Shown here one piece after another: positions 25,603 to 34,115 of a DNA stretch of 64,000 nt (within the stretch, counting starts at the first letter, position 1; every line of letters begins with the position of its first letter). The position numbers and the translations under genes are program-made. The DNA is from Pseudooceanicola batsensis HTCC2597 (GTDB lineage: Bacteria; Pseudomonadota; Alphaproteobacteria; Rhodobacterales; Rhodobacteraceae), in assembly GCF_000152725.1 (NCBI RefSeq), contig NZ_CH724131.1, positions 1,227,856-1,291,855 of the forward strand, read 5' to 3'. The notes under the pieces are model-generated. The model was not told where the DNA came from, ran no database searches, and saw nothing but the letters and a program-made list of their open reading frames with translations.

Positions 25603-25644
25603 ATGAATTGTGATTCATAATTCTTATTTTGAAGTTTGTGTCAA
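25603..25644 (-). promoter_or_regulatory. Promoter and TetR-type operator of the acd-liv-ligase operon
   Basis: On the minus strand TTGACA (25639-25644) is 17 bases from ATTATG (25616-25621). The inverted repeat ATGAAT-N4-ATTCAT (25603-25618) overlaps the -10 and start point, where a repressor would block RNA polymerase. The TetR encoded at the far end of the operon is the natural candidate to bind it. Confidence 0.7.
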
Positions 25645-25979
25645 CACTTCTCTTGGTGTGAGCGCTGAACGGCAGGTCACTGGGAGAAGCCCGAATAGGA
25701 ATGCCGGACGTTAGGATCTGGAGAGGCCTAGTACCGCCGAACCCGCAGCCAATGGCCATGTCGCGCCCTCAACGCAAAGGCCGATAAGGAGGTCCTTAGC
25801 CTGCCCAGCAAACCCCTTTAATATTACGGAAAAATTCGGCCGCAGCCGGATCGGGAGAACGCTTTCGCGAGGGCAAGTGGCGGACCGGACAGCACCGGCG
25901 TCCAACGTTCTCAACCCGAAAACACGATGCATGACGCCCCTGCCCCCGGCATTGCGCCGGAGGCAGGAGCGCGACCCGG
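25645..25979. other. Intergenic region between catabolic operon and RTX gene
   Basis: About 335 bp upstream of the operon promoter and downstream of the RTX gene. It contains the RTX hairpin at 25939-25967. I see no other gene or repeat. Confidence 0.4.
25939..25967 (-). terminator. Hairpin downstream of the RTX gene
   Basis: Stem CCTGCC-CCCGGC / GCCGGA-GGCAGG with a single mismatch and loop ATTGC, 13 bases past the RTX stop codon on the minus strand. The T run is absent, so termination strength is uncertain. Confidence 0.55.
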
Positions 25980-28900
25980 TCACACCAGGAAGTTGCTGGC
26001 GTCGATGTTCCCCGGCGACAGGGTCGCCCCAAACAGGTGGATCGCATCCATCGTGCTGCCGTTGAAGTAATCCAGCCGGACGCCCTGCGCCGTGTCGACC
26101 TCGGTGAAGCTGGCGTGGGTCAGGCCCGAGCCGCGCAGGTCGATCTTGTCGAATTTGTCTTGCCAGTCGAGGATCAGGTCCCGGCCCCAGCCGACCGCGT
26201 CGAAGACGAAGGTATCTGCGTTGCCGCCGCCAAGGAGCACGTCGTCCCCGAGGCCGCCCTTGATCGTGTCCTCGCCATAGAGCCCTTCGAGGCGGTTGTT
26301 CTCGCCATCCCCGGTCAGCGTGTCGGCCGCGTTCGATCCCACGACGTTCTCGACATTGACGATGATGTCGCCCTCGGCCGCGAAGCCCGATCCGGTGCCC
26401 GCCTCCAGGTCGATCTGCACCGCCGAGGTATTGGCATAGCGGATCGTGTCGATACCCGCGCCGCCATCAATCGTGTCAGAACCGCTTCCGGCGTTTATCG
26501 TGTCATTGCCATTTCCTCCCCGGATAATGGCAACGGCACCGTAATCCATCAGAAGGTCGTTGCCGCCCCCGCCTTCGAGAATGGGGGCCACCCCCCCACC
26601 GACGAGGATGTCGTCATGTCCTGAACCCAAGAGCCGTTCGACCTGGACCAATCTGTCACCCTCAGCCGTTCCTCCGGAACCGACAAGAAAGTGGCCGATC
26701 CGGATTCCCACACTGCTGTCCTGGTAGGAGGCGGTGTCGCTGCCCTCGCGGCCAAGGATCGTATCGGCCCCCATTCCGCCACGTATGTGGTCATCGCCGG
26801 CGAGGCCTTCGATCCGGTTTGGCTGACCGTTGCCGACGATGGTATCGGCCTCCTGCGATCCCACCACGTTCTCGATGCCGAAGAAAACGTCTCCTTCAGC
26901 CTGTCCGCCGACTGCGGTATTGGCGGCGAGATTGATCGAAACAGAGGAGGAGGACGCGTAGCGGACCGTGTCGACACCTGAGCCGCCTATGATCGAATCC
27001 GCGCCTGCTCCACCGTTGATCACATCGTCGCCCGATCCGCCGTCGAGCGTGTCGTTTCCCGCCTCGCCGATGATCATGTCGTCGCCGCCCAATCCGGTGA
27101 ACCGGTTGGCTTCACTGTCTCCGACGAACAAATCCGCATGGACCGAGCCGCGGACATTGAGAATGTTGAGCAGTACGTCCCCCTGCGACTCACCGCCTTC
27201 GCCCGGACTACCGCGGAGAGAGATGCGACGGGCACCCGAGGTCGCGAATTCATAGCTGACCCAGTTCTCGCCGATCGAGCCGTCCAGTCGGTCCGCACCG
27301 GGCCCGCCGATCAAGGTATCGTTGCCCGACCCTCCGAACAGCCTGTCGTCGCCGCCTCCTCCGTATAGAAGATCGTGATCGCTGCCCCCGGACAATGAGT
27401 CGTCGCCTGAACCGCCAGTCAGAGTATCATTGCCATCCCGCCCGCCGAGGCTGACGCCGGTTCCGCCTGTCCCCACGAACGAGTCGCGGCCCCTGGTCCC
27501 CCATGCCCCCTCGACGTTCATGGCGCGCACGTCACCGTAGACGCCGCCGGTGCCGGTTCCAATCCCCGTATCACCGTTCAGCGTGAAGGTCGCAGCCGAA
27601 TACACAGTACTACCGAAGTCGATAACACTGGTGCCCGAACCGTTGCCTCTATTGAGCGCCTCGATGAAGAGGCCTGTCCGGTCGCTGGCAATTGCATAGG
27701 CGAATTCATCGGCCTGACCGAGAACATTGACCGTTGCCGGGACGTCGTAAGCTCCTGATTCTCCTACCGATACGAACTTATATCTCGTGCCGGCGCTGAT
27801 ATATCCGTTTTCTATCAGGATATTGATTTCGGTTTCCTGATCGATGTCGATGTCGCCGCTCGTTACGAACGTGCGTCCGGCGTCGTGTGTCTGCGCGTCG
27901 AAATGAAAATTGATGGTCCCGGCTTTGGAGGTGAAACCGCCCACGATTCGCTGTACCCCGGACAGCACGTCCCACGTACCGCCTTCCAGATGAACTCCAG
28001 TCTCCTCCGCGTCGAGTTTGGCATAGCCGGTGACCAACGTACCGCCGGGGCCGATCTTGATCGCTCCGGCCTCGAGCGTGCCGTCTTGTAGGATGGTCAG
28101 CGTACCGTTGCCGGAGCCGATCAGCTGGCCGCTTGCGATCTCCTTGCCGCCGACGATCGCGAGGTCATCGACGCTGATGTGCGAAGTTGCTCCGGATATG
28201 AGAGCATGAGCCGGTTCGGTCCGGGTCCCGAACCCGACGGCAAAGACACTGCCGGCCCCGTCCATCGGGCCCTCCAGCGCCCCTGCGGCATCGCTGATCT
28301 CCACGGCGGCCCCCGTGAGCACTTCAAGACTTGCGCCCGCCGTAGCGGAGTCCCCGACCGACAAGATCGCGGTGTGGCCGCTTATTGTAACCAGCCCCGA
28401 GCCGGACACAGTTGCATCGCCGATTCCGCCGAAACCCACAAGAATAGAGGCGGCGCTCTCTCCGGTCGCGCTGATTTTCACTGACGAGGCGTCGACATCG
28501 AGAACGCCGGAGCCGCTGTTTCCTCCGACGACCAGTTCGGCGATATCGCCAGTTTCGCCGGTTTCCGAAATGACCTTAAGGGTTGAACCGCTATCGAGCC
28601 TTGTGGTGCCGGTGCCTTGGCTAACGCCTATTTCGAAGGACGCGCCCGACCCCCTCACCGTAATCGTGGACGCGGAGGCCGACACTGTGCCGGCTCCCCC
28701 GCCCAGGCCGATCCGAACGCTTTCGCCGCCCCCGTCGCCGCTCCCCGTCGTGCCAACAAGGTCCTGAACGAACAGGGCCGCCCCAGAAGCCAATTCGAGG
28801 GTTCCCATGCTGCCCGAGCCCTGTCCGACGTGAACAGAAGTCTTTGGCGTCACGCTTCCCTGGCTTGTGAGAATGAGACCTGATCCGGAACCGGTGATCA

Positions 28901-29081
28901 AGGCGGTTCCGGTCCCGCCGTTCAGCCCGATGCGGACCTTCGGTTCCGAGGCCGCGTCGGTCGCCTCCAAGTGCAAGACCGATCCGTCATCAATAACGAT
29001 CGATCCGGCCCCCGCAGTCCCGTAGAGGTAGTATCCGTTCGACGAATTCTCTTGAAAAACTCCCGCCCTTTTTACGGCCAT
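25980..29081 (-). CDS. Large secreted beta-repeat/RTX calcium-binding protein
   Basis: Protein of 1,033 residues. The first 450 or so are glycine-, serine- and threonine-rich imperfect repeats of the VRIGLGGGAGTV / GSGLTLTSQG kind, resembling the beta-helix passenger of autotransporter adhesins. From about residue 535 there are blocks of nonapeptide GGxGxDxL repeats (GGSGDDSLSGGSDHDLLYGG) that bind Ca2+ in a beta-roll. Between blocks lie repeated modules of the type NVENVVGSNAADTLTGDGENN. The C-terminus (FVFDAVGWGRDLILDWQDKFDKIDL onward) matches the serralysin-type type I secretion end. There is no Sec signal, as expected for type I export, and no T1SS genes in the window. ATG 29081 (MAVKRAGVFQENSS) was preferred to an upstream ATG. 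Confidence 0.88.
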   Translation of the reverse strand: MAVKRAGVFQENSSNGYYLYGTAGAGSIVIDDGSVLHLEATDAASEPKVRIGLNGGTGTALITGSGSGLILTSQGSVTPKTSVHVGQGSGSMGTLELASGAALFVQDLVGTTGSGDGGGESVRIGLGGGAGTVSASASTITVRGSGASFEIGVSQGTGTTRLDSGSTLKVISETGETGDIAELVVGGNSGSGVLDVDASSVKISATGESAASILVGFGGIGDATVSGSGLVTISGHTAILSVGDSATAGASLEVLTGAAVEISDAAGALEGPMDGAGSVFAVGFGTRTEPAHALISGATSHISVDDLAIVGGKEIASGQLIGSGNGTLTILQDGTLEAGAIKIGPGGTLVTGYAKLDAEETGVHLEGGTWDVLSGVQRIVGGFTSKAGTINFHFDAQTHDAGRTFVTSGDIDIDQETEINILIENGYISAGTRYKFVSVGESGAYDVPATVNVLGQADEFAYAIASDRTGLFIEALNRGNGSGTSVIDFGSTVYSAATFTLNGDTGIGTGTGGVYGDVRAMNVEGAWGTRGRDSFVGTGGTGVSLGGRDGNDTLTGGSGDDSLSGGSDHDLLYGGGGDDRLFGGSGNDTLIGGPGADRLDGSIGENWVSYEFATSGARRISLRGSPGEGGESQGDVLLNILNVRGSVHADLFVGDSEANRFTGLGGDDMIIGEAGNDTLDGGSGDDVINGGAGADSIIGGSGVDTVRYASSSSVSINLAANTAVGGQAEGDVFFGIENVVGSQEADTIVGNGQPNRIEGLAGDDHIRGGMGADTILGREGSDTASYQDSSVGIRIGHFLVGSGGTAEGDRLVQVERLLGSGHDDILVGGGVAPILEGGGGNDLLMDYGAVAIIRGGNGNDTINAGSGSDTIDGGAGIDTIRYANTSAVQIDLEAGTGSGFAAEGDIIVNVENVVGSNAADTLTGDGENNRLEGLYGEDTIKGGLGDDVLLGGGNADTFVFDAVGWGRDLILDWQDKFDKIDLRGSGLTHASFTEVDTAQGVRLDYFNGSTMDAIHLFGATLSPGNIDASNFLV

Positions 29082-29268
29082 GGCACTTTTCCAATTGAGT
29101 CGTTTTGTGTTGAGTAGTTGTAATGAGACTAGACAGTCATGTCCCGAAAAAACGAACAATCTCTCAATGCGCGAAGGCGTTCATGCCCGGGGGAGCAAGC
29201 TCCGCCGGCTCAGAATGCGCCGACGTCTTCCGCAGGTTCTCTTCGCCCGCGTGACGTCGCGGCCTGAG

Positions 29269-29297
29269 TTCCGCCTCGAGTGCTGCCAACGCAGTCG
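29269..29297 (+). repeat. 29-bp direct repeat, copy 2
   Basis: Identical to 13459-13487 and in the same orientation, 15.8 kb away, with weaker similarity continuing to the right. It lies in the gene-free stretch upstream of the RTX gene. Confidence 0.8.
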
Positions 29298-29330
29298 ACG
29301 TCGGCCCAGAGCAGCCGTTGACTAGCCCCT

Positions 29331-29417
29331 GACGGGCGGGCGGAAGCCGGCCTGTGTCGCAAACACGCCAGCGCTTCGCCCGCCGTCCCTCGCAGGTCAC
29401 AAGGTCTGCGAGGGACG
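29331..29417. other. Overlapping hairpins in intergenic region
   Basis: Two inverted repeats share four bases. The first pairs GACGGGCGGGCGGAAGC (29331-29347) with GCTTCGCCCGCCGTC (29373-29387), with two bulged G. The second is a perfect 12-bp stem CGTCCCTCGCAG / CTGCGAGGGACG (29384-29395 with 29406-29417). They lie downstream of the isomerase gene on the minus strand and may act as terminator or RNA-stability structures. The rest of 29082-29475 holds no gene that I can support. Confidence 0.5.
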
Positions 29418-29475
29418 GATGCGTTCCAAAGCCCGGACGCGGACGGAATTGCAGGGCGTCCCGTCCGCGCGACCG

Positions 29476-30279
29476 CTATCGGACTGCAGTTCTAAGGCGC
29501 TCCACACTCTCGGCGACCCAGTCGAGTTCCTGCCGTCGTGCCGTCGCGAAATCACCCGGCCAAGGAAGCCAATGCTCGTAGATCACGCTCATGTCGCGGC
29601 GCCCCACGGCGTCGAGGACCGCTTCGATATCTGTGCGACCGGTGCCGAGCGGGGTGCCGTGGATGCTGAACCCCACACCGTAGCCATCGGGTTGGATGAC
29701 GTAGTCCTTGAGGTGGAGATTGATCGTGTGCGGCGCGAGGATGCCGACGGTCTCCATCGGCCATTCCCCCGCACAGATCGAGTTGGCGACGTCGAGACAT
29801 ACGCCGATCTGGTCGTCCGACACGCGGTCCAAGACATCGACGACGCGCCGGGACGGAAAGTTGAAATGGTTCTCGATCGCGAGCCGGATGCCGGCCGATT
29901 TCAACGCCGGCAGAAGAGAGCGGAACTCTCTCGCCAGGTCAGCGACCGGCCGTGCGGCGTCTGGCGCATCGAGGGCGACGCGCAGTATGCCCGCGCCGAT
30001 CCGCTCGCCTATGCCGATATAGAGTTCCACCTCCTCCGCATCGAAGGATTGCGTGCCCAGCTCCAGCGCGATGCCCTTGCTCTTTGCCGCGGCGGCGAGA
30101 GCGTCGAGGTCGTCCGCATCCAGCGTGTGCAGCGGAAGGTTGTCCGCGTACTGCACCACGCCCAGCCCGTGACCGGCCGCGACCTCGAGCACCTCCATCG
30201 CGGTCATCGGCCTGTCGGGACGGCGGTCCTTGTGACCGATGGACCAGCGGAACGCGTAACTGCCGAGTCCCGGTTTCAT
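29476..30279 (-). CDS. Sugar phosphate isomerase/epimerase family protein (xylose isomerase-like TIM barrel)
   Basis: A 267-residue AP endonuclease-2/xylose isomerase-like TIM barrel starting MKPGLGSYAFRWSIG. Metal-binding residues are suggested by LAIENHFNFP (Glu/His), CLDVANSI (Asp), NLHLKDYV and YEHWLPW. Family members isomerise or epimerise keto-sugars, inositols or hydroxypyruvate. The start overlaps the stop of the upstream paralogue by one base (TGATG). It is the last gene of the GntR-TRAP operon and is therefore inferred to act on the imported substrate. Confidence 0.85.
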   Translation of the reverse strand: MKPGLGSYAFRWSIGHKDRRPDRPMTAMEVLEVAAGHGLGVVQYADNLPLHTLDADDLDALAAAAKSKGIALELGTQSFDAEEVELYIGIGERIGAGILRVALDAPDAARPVADLAREFRSLLPALKSAGIRLAIENHFNFPSRRVVDVLDRVSDDQIGVCLDVANSICAGEWPMETVGILAPHTINLHLKDYVIQPDGYGVGFSIHGTPLGTGRTDIEAVLDAVGRRDMSVIYEHWLPWPGDFATARRQELDWVAESVERLRTAVR

Positions 30280-31238
30280 CAGAGCAGCGCCTTGATCAGG
30301 TCGCGCGTGGTGCGGGCGCTGTCGCCGCTCTCGACAAAGCGCCTGATCCGCTCCGGCCCCATCTTGGCCAGCAGTGCCCGAAGGTCTTCCATCGTCTCGA
30401 ACGTGTGACCGACGGCCTCCGGGCCGTCGCCTGCGCGGGTGAAGACATCGTAGGCGATCCAACCGTCATAGCCGAGGCTGTCCATATAGTGGATCGTCTC
30501 GAGCGTCTCCCAGAGGTTGACCGACGCCACCGGCATGTCCCAGTCGGCCTGCCGGTTATTGTCGTTGAAATGGACATAGAACAACCTTCCCGCATCGAAG
30601 GCGACGGCGAGTTCGGCGGCGGGACTTTCATGCTCGATCAGGGCGTGCCCGAGGTCCATCGTGACACCGAGGTTGTCCGCCCCGACCCGGTCGCAGAAAT
30701 GCAGCGTGCGCCCCATCGAAGGAAGAACGATCCGGTTGCGGACCTCGTAGGCCTTGTACTCGATGCTGACCTTCACGTCCGGCCTGTGCGCGGCGACCTC
30801 TTCGAACGCTTCGATCGCCCATCGCCATTGCGCCATGTGATCGACGTGAAAGGCATGATCGCTGCCGTCGATCAGGGGGCAGACGGAAATCATGTCGGCG
30901 CCGAACTCGGCCGACATCTCCATCGCGCGCTTCATGTAATCCACCGCCGTCTGCCGCACGCCTGCATCGGGATTGGTGAAGGATCCGGCGCGGAAAAGGT
31001 CCTCGCCCTTGAGGTTCACGTTGACCGCGGACACGGCCAGGCCGCTTTCCTTCAGCAGTTCGACATGCTCCCCGTCATGACCGAGGTCCTGGGGATAGAC
31101 CGGCTCCACCCCGTCGACGCGGGCGATCGTCTTCGAGATTTCGAGCCGTTCGGAAAAGCTCCGGGCGGGCTGATAGGTGTGAAACCGGTCGGAGTACTTG
31201 CCCAATGTCCCGAGCAGAATGGAATTCTTCGTCGCCAT
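30279..31238 (-). CDS. Sugar phosphate isomerase/epimerase family protein, second copy
   Basis: A 319-residue TIM-barrel protein of the same superfamily (MATKNSILLGTLGKYSDRF). Probable metal ligands lie in VSIEYKAYEVRN, VTMDLGHALIEHES, FYVHFNDNNR and AYDVFTR. Weak similarity to its neighbour suggests a different step rather than a recent duplication. It sits 15 bp after dctM. Candidates include an isomerase for a deoxy or branched sugar; the sequence alone does not decide. Confidence 0.82.
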   Translation of the reverse strand: MATKNSILLGTLGKYSDRFHTYQPARSFSERLEISKTIARVDGVEPVYPQDLGHDGEHVELLKESGLAVSAVNVNLKGEDLFRAGSFTNPDAGVRQTAVDYMKRAMEMSAEFGADMISVCPLIDGSDHAFHVDHMAQWRWAIEAFEEVAAHRPDVKVSIEYKAYEVRNRIVLPSMGRTLHFCDRVGADNLGVTMDLGHALIEHESPAAELAVAFDAGRLFYVHFNDNNRQADWDMPVASVNLWETLETIHYMDSLGYDGWIAYDVFTRAGDGPEAVGHTFETMEDLRALLAKMGPERIRRFVESGDSARTTRDLIKALL

Positions 31239-31253
31239 GTGTCTGGTCCTGTC

Positions 31254-32543
31254 TCAATAGTCATAAAGTGCTTGCGGGATTGCCAGCACGAGTTGCGGAA
31301 AGAAGGTGATCAGCAGAAGCACCGCCAGATGAACCGCGATGAACGGCAGGATCGCCCGGCAGATCTGCAGGATGGTGATGTTGGCGATGCCGCTCGCGAT
31401 GTAGAGCGACAGGCCGACCGGCGGGGTGACCGTTCCGATCATCAGGTTTACCGTCATCATCACTCCGAAGAAGACGGGGTCGATGCCGAACGCCTGCGTC
31501 ACCGGCAACAGCACGGGGGTGAAGACGATGATCGCCGACCCGCCGTCCAGGAAGCACCCGGCCACCAGAAGCAGCACGTTGATCACCAGAAGCAGCACCA
31601 GGGCGTTGGTGATGTGATCGGAGAACCAGTTGGACAGGGCCAGCGGGATCTGCTCGATCGTCAGCACATAGCCCACGAGGTTCGCGACCCCGACGATCAC
31701 CATGACCACCGCCGTGTTCAGGGCCGCGGTCCTGAAGATCCCGGGCAGCTGCCGAACGGTCAGTTCGCGATAGATGACGAGACCCGCGATCAGCGCATAC
31801 ACCGTCGCGACCACGGCGGCTTCGGTGGCGGTGAAGATGCCGCCCAAGATGCCGCCCACGATGATCAGCGGCATGACCAACGCGCCCGTGGCCGACAGGA
31901 AGCTTCTGAACAGCCCCTGCATCGAGAACGGTTCCGTCTCGACCTCCCAGTCGCCGCGGCTGGCCTTGATATAGATCAGGACCATCAGACCGACGGTCAT
32001 CATGAGGCCCGGCACGATGCCGCCCATGAACAGCGCCCCGATGGAGACGCCCGAGATCACACCGTAGAGGACCAGCGGAATCGACGGCGGGATCACGGGC
32101 CCGTTGACCCCCGAGGCCGCCACCACCGAAGCCGCGAAGGCCGGATCGAAGCCGCGCCGCTTCATCATCGGGATCATCGTCGAGCCGATGGCCGTGGTGT
32201 CGGCCACCGCCGAGCCCGAGATACCGGCGAAGATGGTCGAAGCGATGACGGCCACATGTCCCAGCCCGCCCCGGATCCATCCCACCAGATAGGAAGAGAA
32301 ATTGACGAGGCGGCGCGAGATCCCGCCACGCTCCATCAGCGCGCCTGCGGCCATGAAGAACGGAATGGCGAGCATCGGGAAACTGTCGAGCCCGGCATAG
32401 ATGCGCTGCAAGACAAGTTGCGAGGACAGCAGGTCGTTCGCCTGCAGCACGACGAGAGCCGCCCCCATCAGCGCAAAGATGATGGGCGTCCCGATGACGA
32501 GCAGCAGAAAGAAAACCCCGAACAGGATGGAAAGGGATATCAT
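31254..32543 (-). CDS. dctM: TRAP transporter large permease DctM
   Basis: Twelve-helix membrane component of a tripartite TRAP importer, 429 residues. Conserved segments are FAGISGSAVADTTAIGS, GFDPAFAASVVAASGVNGPVIPPSIPLVLYG and the C-terminal MIGTVTPPVGLSLYIASGIA. ATG 32543 overlaps the dctQ stop as ATGA. Works with DctQ and DctP using the sodium gradient. Confidence 0.95.
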   Translation of the reverse strand: MISLSILFGVFFLLLVIGTPIIFALMGAALVVLQANDLLSSQLVLQRIYAGLDSFPMLAIPFFMAAGALMERGGISRRLVNFSSYLVGWIRGGLGHVAVIASTIFAGISGSAVADTTAIGSTMIPMMKRRGFDPAFAASVVAASGVNGPVIPPSIPLVLYGVISGVSIGALFMGGIVPGLMMTVGLMVLIYIKASRGDWEVETEPFSMQGLFRSFLSATGALVMPLIIVGGILGGIFTATEAAVVATVYALIAGLVIYRELTVRQLPGIFRTAALNTAVVMVIVGVANLVGYVLTIEQIPLALSNWFSDHITNALVLLLVINVLLLVAGCFLDGGSAIIVFTPVLLPVTQAFGIDPVFFGVMMTVNLMIGTVTPPVGLSLYIASGIANITILQICRAILPFIAVHLAVLLLITFFPQLVLAIPQALYDY

Positions 32544-33124
32544 GGCTTCGGTCCGTCGTCGTTCGCGCCCGGGGCCTGCTCGGGGCTCGTGCCCGGCCCG
32601 CCGCGCAGGTGAGGTGCGCCCCTGACCGCGTCCCGGCCGCTCGCCAGCATCGTCAGGACGAGCCAGGTCAGCAGCAGACCGCAGGAGACAAGGATGAGAC
32701 TGAAGATCACCCCCATCGGGAACTGCAGGGCCGGCGTGCGCTGATCCCACTCGCGCAGGAACGTGGCCCAGGCGCCGCGCACCAGAAAAATCGAACAGAT
32801 GAGCCCTACGAGACTGGCCAGCGCATCGGCGGCATGACGAGCACGGTCCGGCAGCATATCAGTGAATATGGTCACCGTCAGGTGTTCACGCCTGCGCGCC
32901 AGAACGGCCGCGCCCACGAATATCAGGGAGATGAAGAGAAGCCGCGCGACCTCCTCGGACCAGATCAGCGCCGCATCCAGGAAGTAGCGCGACAGGACCT
33001 GAAGGAACACCACGCCGATCATCGCCACGAGCAGGCCGATCAACAGCCACCCCAACACGTCCAGGAGGACGGTCTCGGCGCGCGCGAGCGCGCCGAGTTC
33101 ATTGCTTTGGCCGGGTCGGGTCAC
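32540..33124 (-). CDS. dctQ: TRAP transporter small permease DctQ
   Basis: Small four-helix membrane subunit, 194 residues. It has the family hallmark SEEVARLLFISLIFVGAAVLARRREHLTV. The C-terminal 30 residues are polar and Pro/Gly-rich, a little longer than usual. It begins one base after the dctP stop codon. Confidence 0.93.
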   Translation of the reverse strand: MTRPGQSNELGALARAETVLLDVLGWLLIGLLVAMIGVVFLQVLSRYFLDAALIWSEEVARLLFISLIFVGAAVLARRREHLTVTIFTDMLPDRARHAADALASLVGLICSIFLVRGAWATFLREWDQRTPALQFPMGVIFSLILVSCGLLLTWLVLTMLASGRDAVRGAPHLRGGPGTSPEQAPGANDDGPKP

Positions 33125-33125
33125 G

Positions 33126-34115
33126 TCAGTTCGCGGCCCGTGCTGCGTCGATCATGTCGAGAAGTTCCTGAGCGGCATCCCCGAACTCTTCGACGGCATC
33201 GTCCCGCAGAGGTGCGACCGCCGCTGCCAGCGCCTCGCGATCGGGGCGGGTGACCTGCATGCCCTTGGCTTCGAGTTCCGAGAGCAGGTTCGCATCGTCC
33301 TCGGCGACCTTTGCGCGCTGCACCTCGGCACTGTCGAGCACGGCCTGGCGGACGATCTCCTGGTGTTCCTCCGACAGGTCCCCCCAGAGCTCCCCGGAAT
33401 AGAGAACCATGTGCGTCAGGTGCAGGTGACCCGTCAGCGCCAGATGATCGTTCACTTCGTAGAAGGCCGCGTTGTAGATGTTGGACAACGGGTTCTCCTG
33501 GCCGTCGACCACGCCCTGCTCCATCGCCGTGTAGAGTTCGTTGAAGGCCATCGGCGTGGCATTGGCGCCCATCATCTCGAGCGTGCGAAGGTGATAGGTC
33601 GCGCGCGGCGTCCGGATCTTCAGGCCCTCGATGTCGTCCGGCGCGTTCACGGCCCGCTGGGAATTGGTCAGATGACGCATGCCCGCTTCGTAGAAGCCCA
33701 GAAGCTCGACCCCTTGTGGCTCCACCAACTCGGCGACCTTGTCGCCCAGAGGCCCGGCGAACGCGCGGAAGGCGTGCTCGCGGTCCTCGAAGAGATAACC
33801 GATTTCGAGCGTACCCAGCACGGGTTCCCACGACCCGAAGAAGCCGGTCGTCACCCAGGTGATCTCGAGCGTGCCCGAGCGAAGCTGTTCGACCATCTCC
33901 CGCTGGTTGCCGAGCTGCGCATCGGTGAAGACACGGACATCGATCTCGCCGTTCGACCGCTCTTCGACGAGCCTTTCGAATTCGCGCGCACCCACGTTTT
34001 CGGGATGATCGCCCGAGACGACCGTGCCGACCTTTATGGTCACATCCTGGGCGAGAGCCTGACCGCCGATGGCGGTCGCCGCCATCAAGGCGAGCGTTGA
34101 GGTGAAGTGCTTCAT
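33126..34115 (-). CDS. dctP: TRAP transporter solute-binding protein DctP
   Basis: Periplasmic receptor of 329 residues with a Sec signal peptide (MKHFTSTLALMAATAIGGQALAQ, cleavage after Ala-Gln). The family signature region is AMEQGVVDGQENPLSNIYN, and the carboxylate-binding arginine is probably in LKIRTPRATYH. GGGAGG lies 6 bases upstream of the ATG. Its start overlaps the gntR stop codon (ATGA), so regulator and receptor are read from one message. Substrate unknown; the downstream isomerases suggest a sugar acid. Confidence 0.94.
   Translation of the reverse strand: MKHFTSTLALMAATAIGGQALAQDVTIKVGTVVSGDHPENVGAREFERLVEERSNGEIDVRVFTDAQLGNQREMVEQLRSGTLEITWVTTGFFGSWEPVLGTLEIGYLFEDREHAFRAFAGPLGDKVAELVEPQGVELLGFYEAGMRHLTNSQRAVNAPDDIEGLKIRTPRATYHLRTLEMMGANATPMAFNELYTAMEQGVVDGQENPLSNIYNAAFYEVNDHLALTGHLHLTHMVLYSGELWGDLSEEHQEIVRQAVLDSAEVQRAKVAEDDANLLSELEAKGMQVTRPDREALAAAVAPLRDDAVEEFGDAAQELLDMIDAARAAN

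Noticed and set aside
25980-27480. Regularly spaced repeated DNA resembling a CRISPR or tandem array
   Set aside because: The periodicity comes from codons of RTX nonapeptide repeats; units are imperfect, have no spacers and stay in frame.
29164-29400. Small protein gene sharing TALAALEAE with the 13.5-kb region
   Set aside because: No ribosome site, unrelated sequence on both sides of the shared stretch, and overlap with strong hairpins; treated as a DNA repeat only.
29952-32612. Long plus-strand open frame of 886 codons
   Set aside because: It is antisense to the well-supported isomerase and dctM genes; composition (Arg, His, Asp, Gln rich) is typical of a shadow frame in GC-rich DNA.
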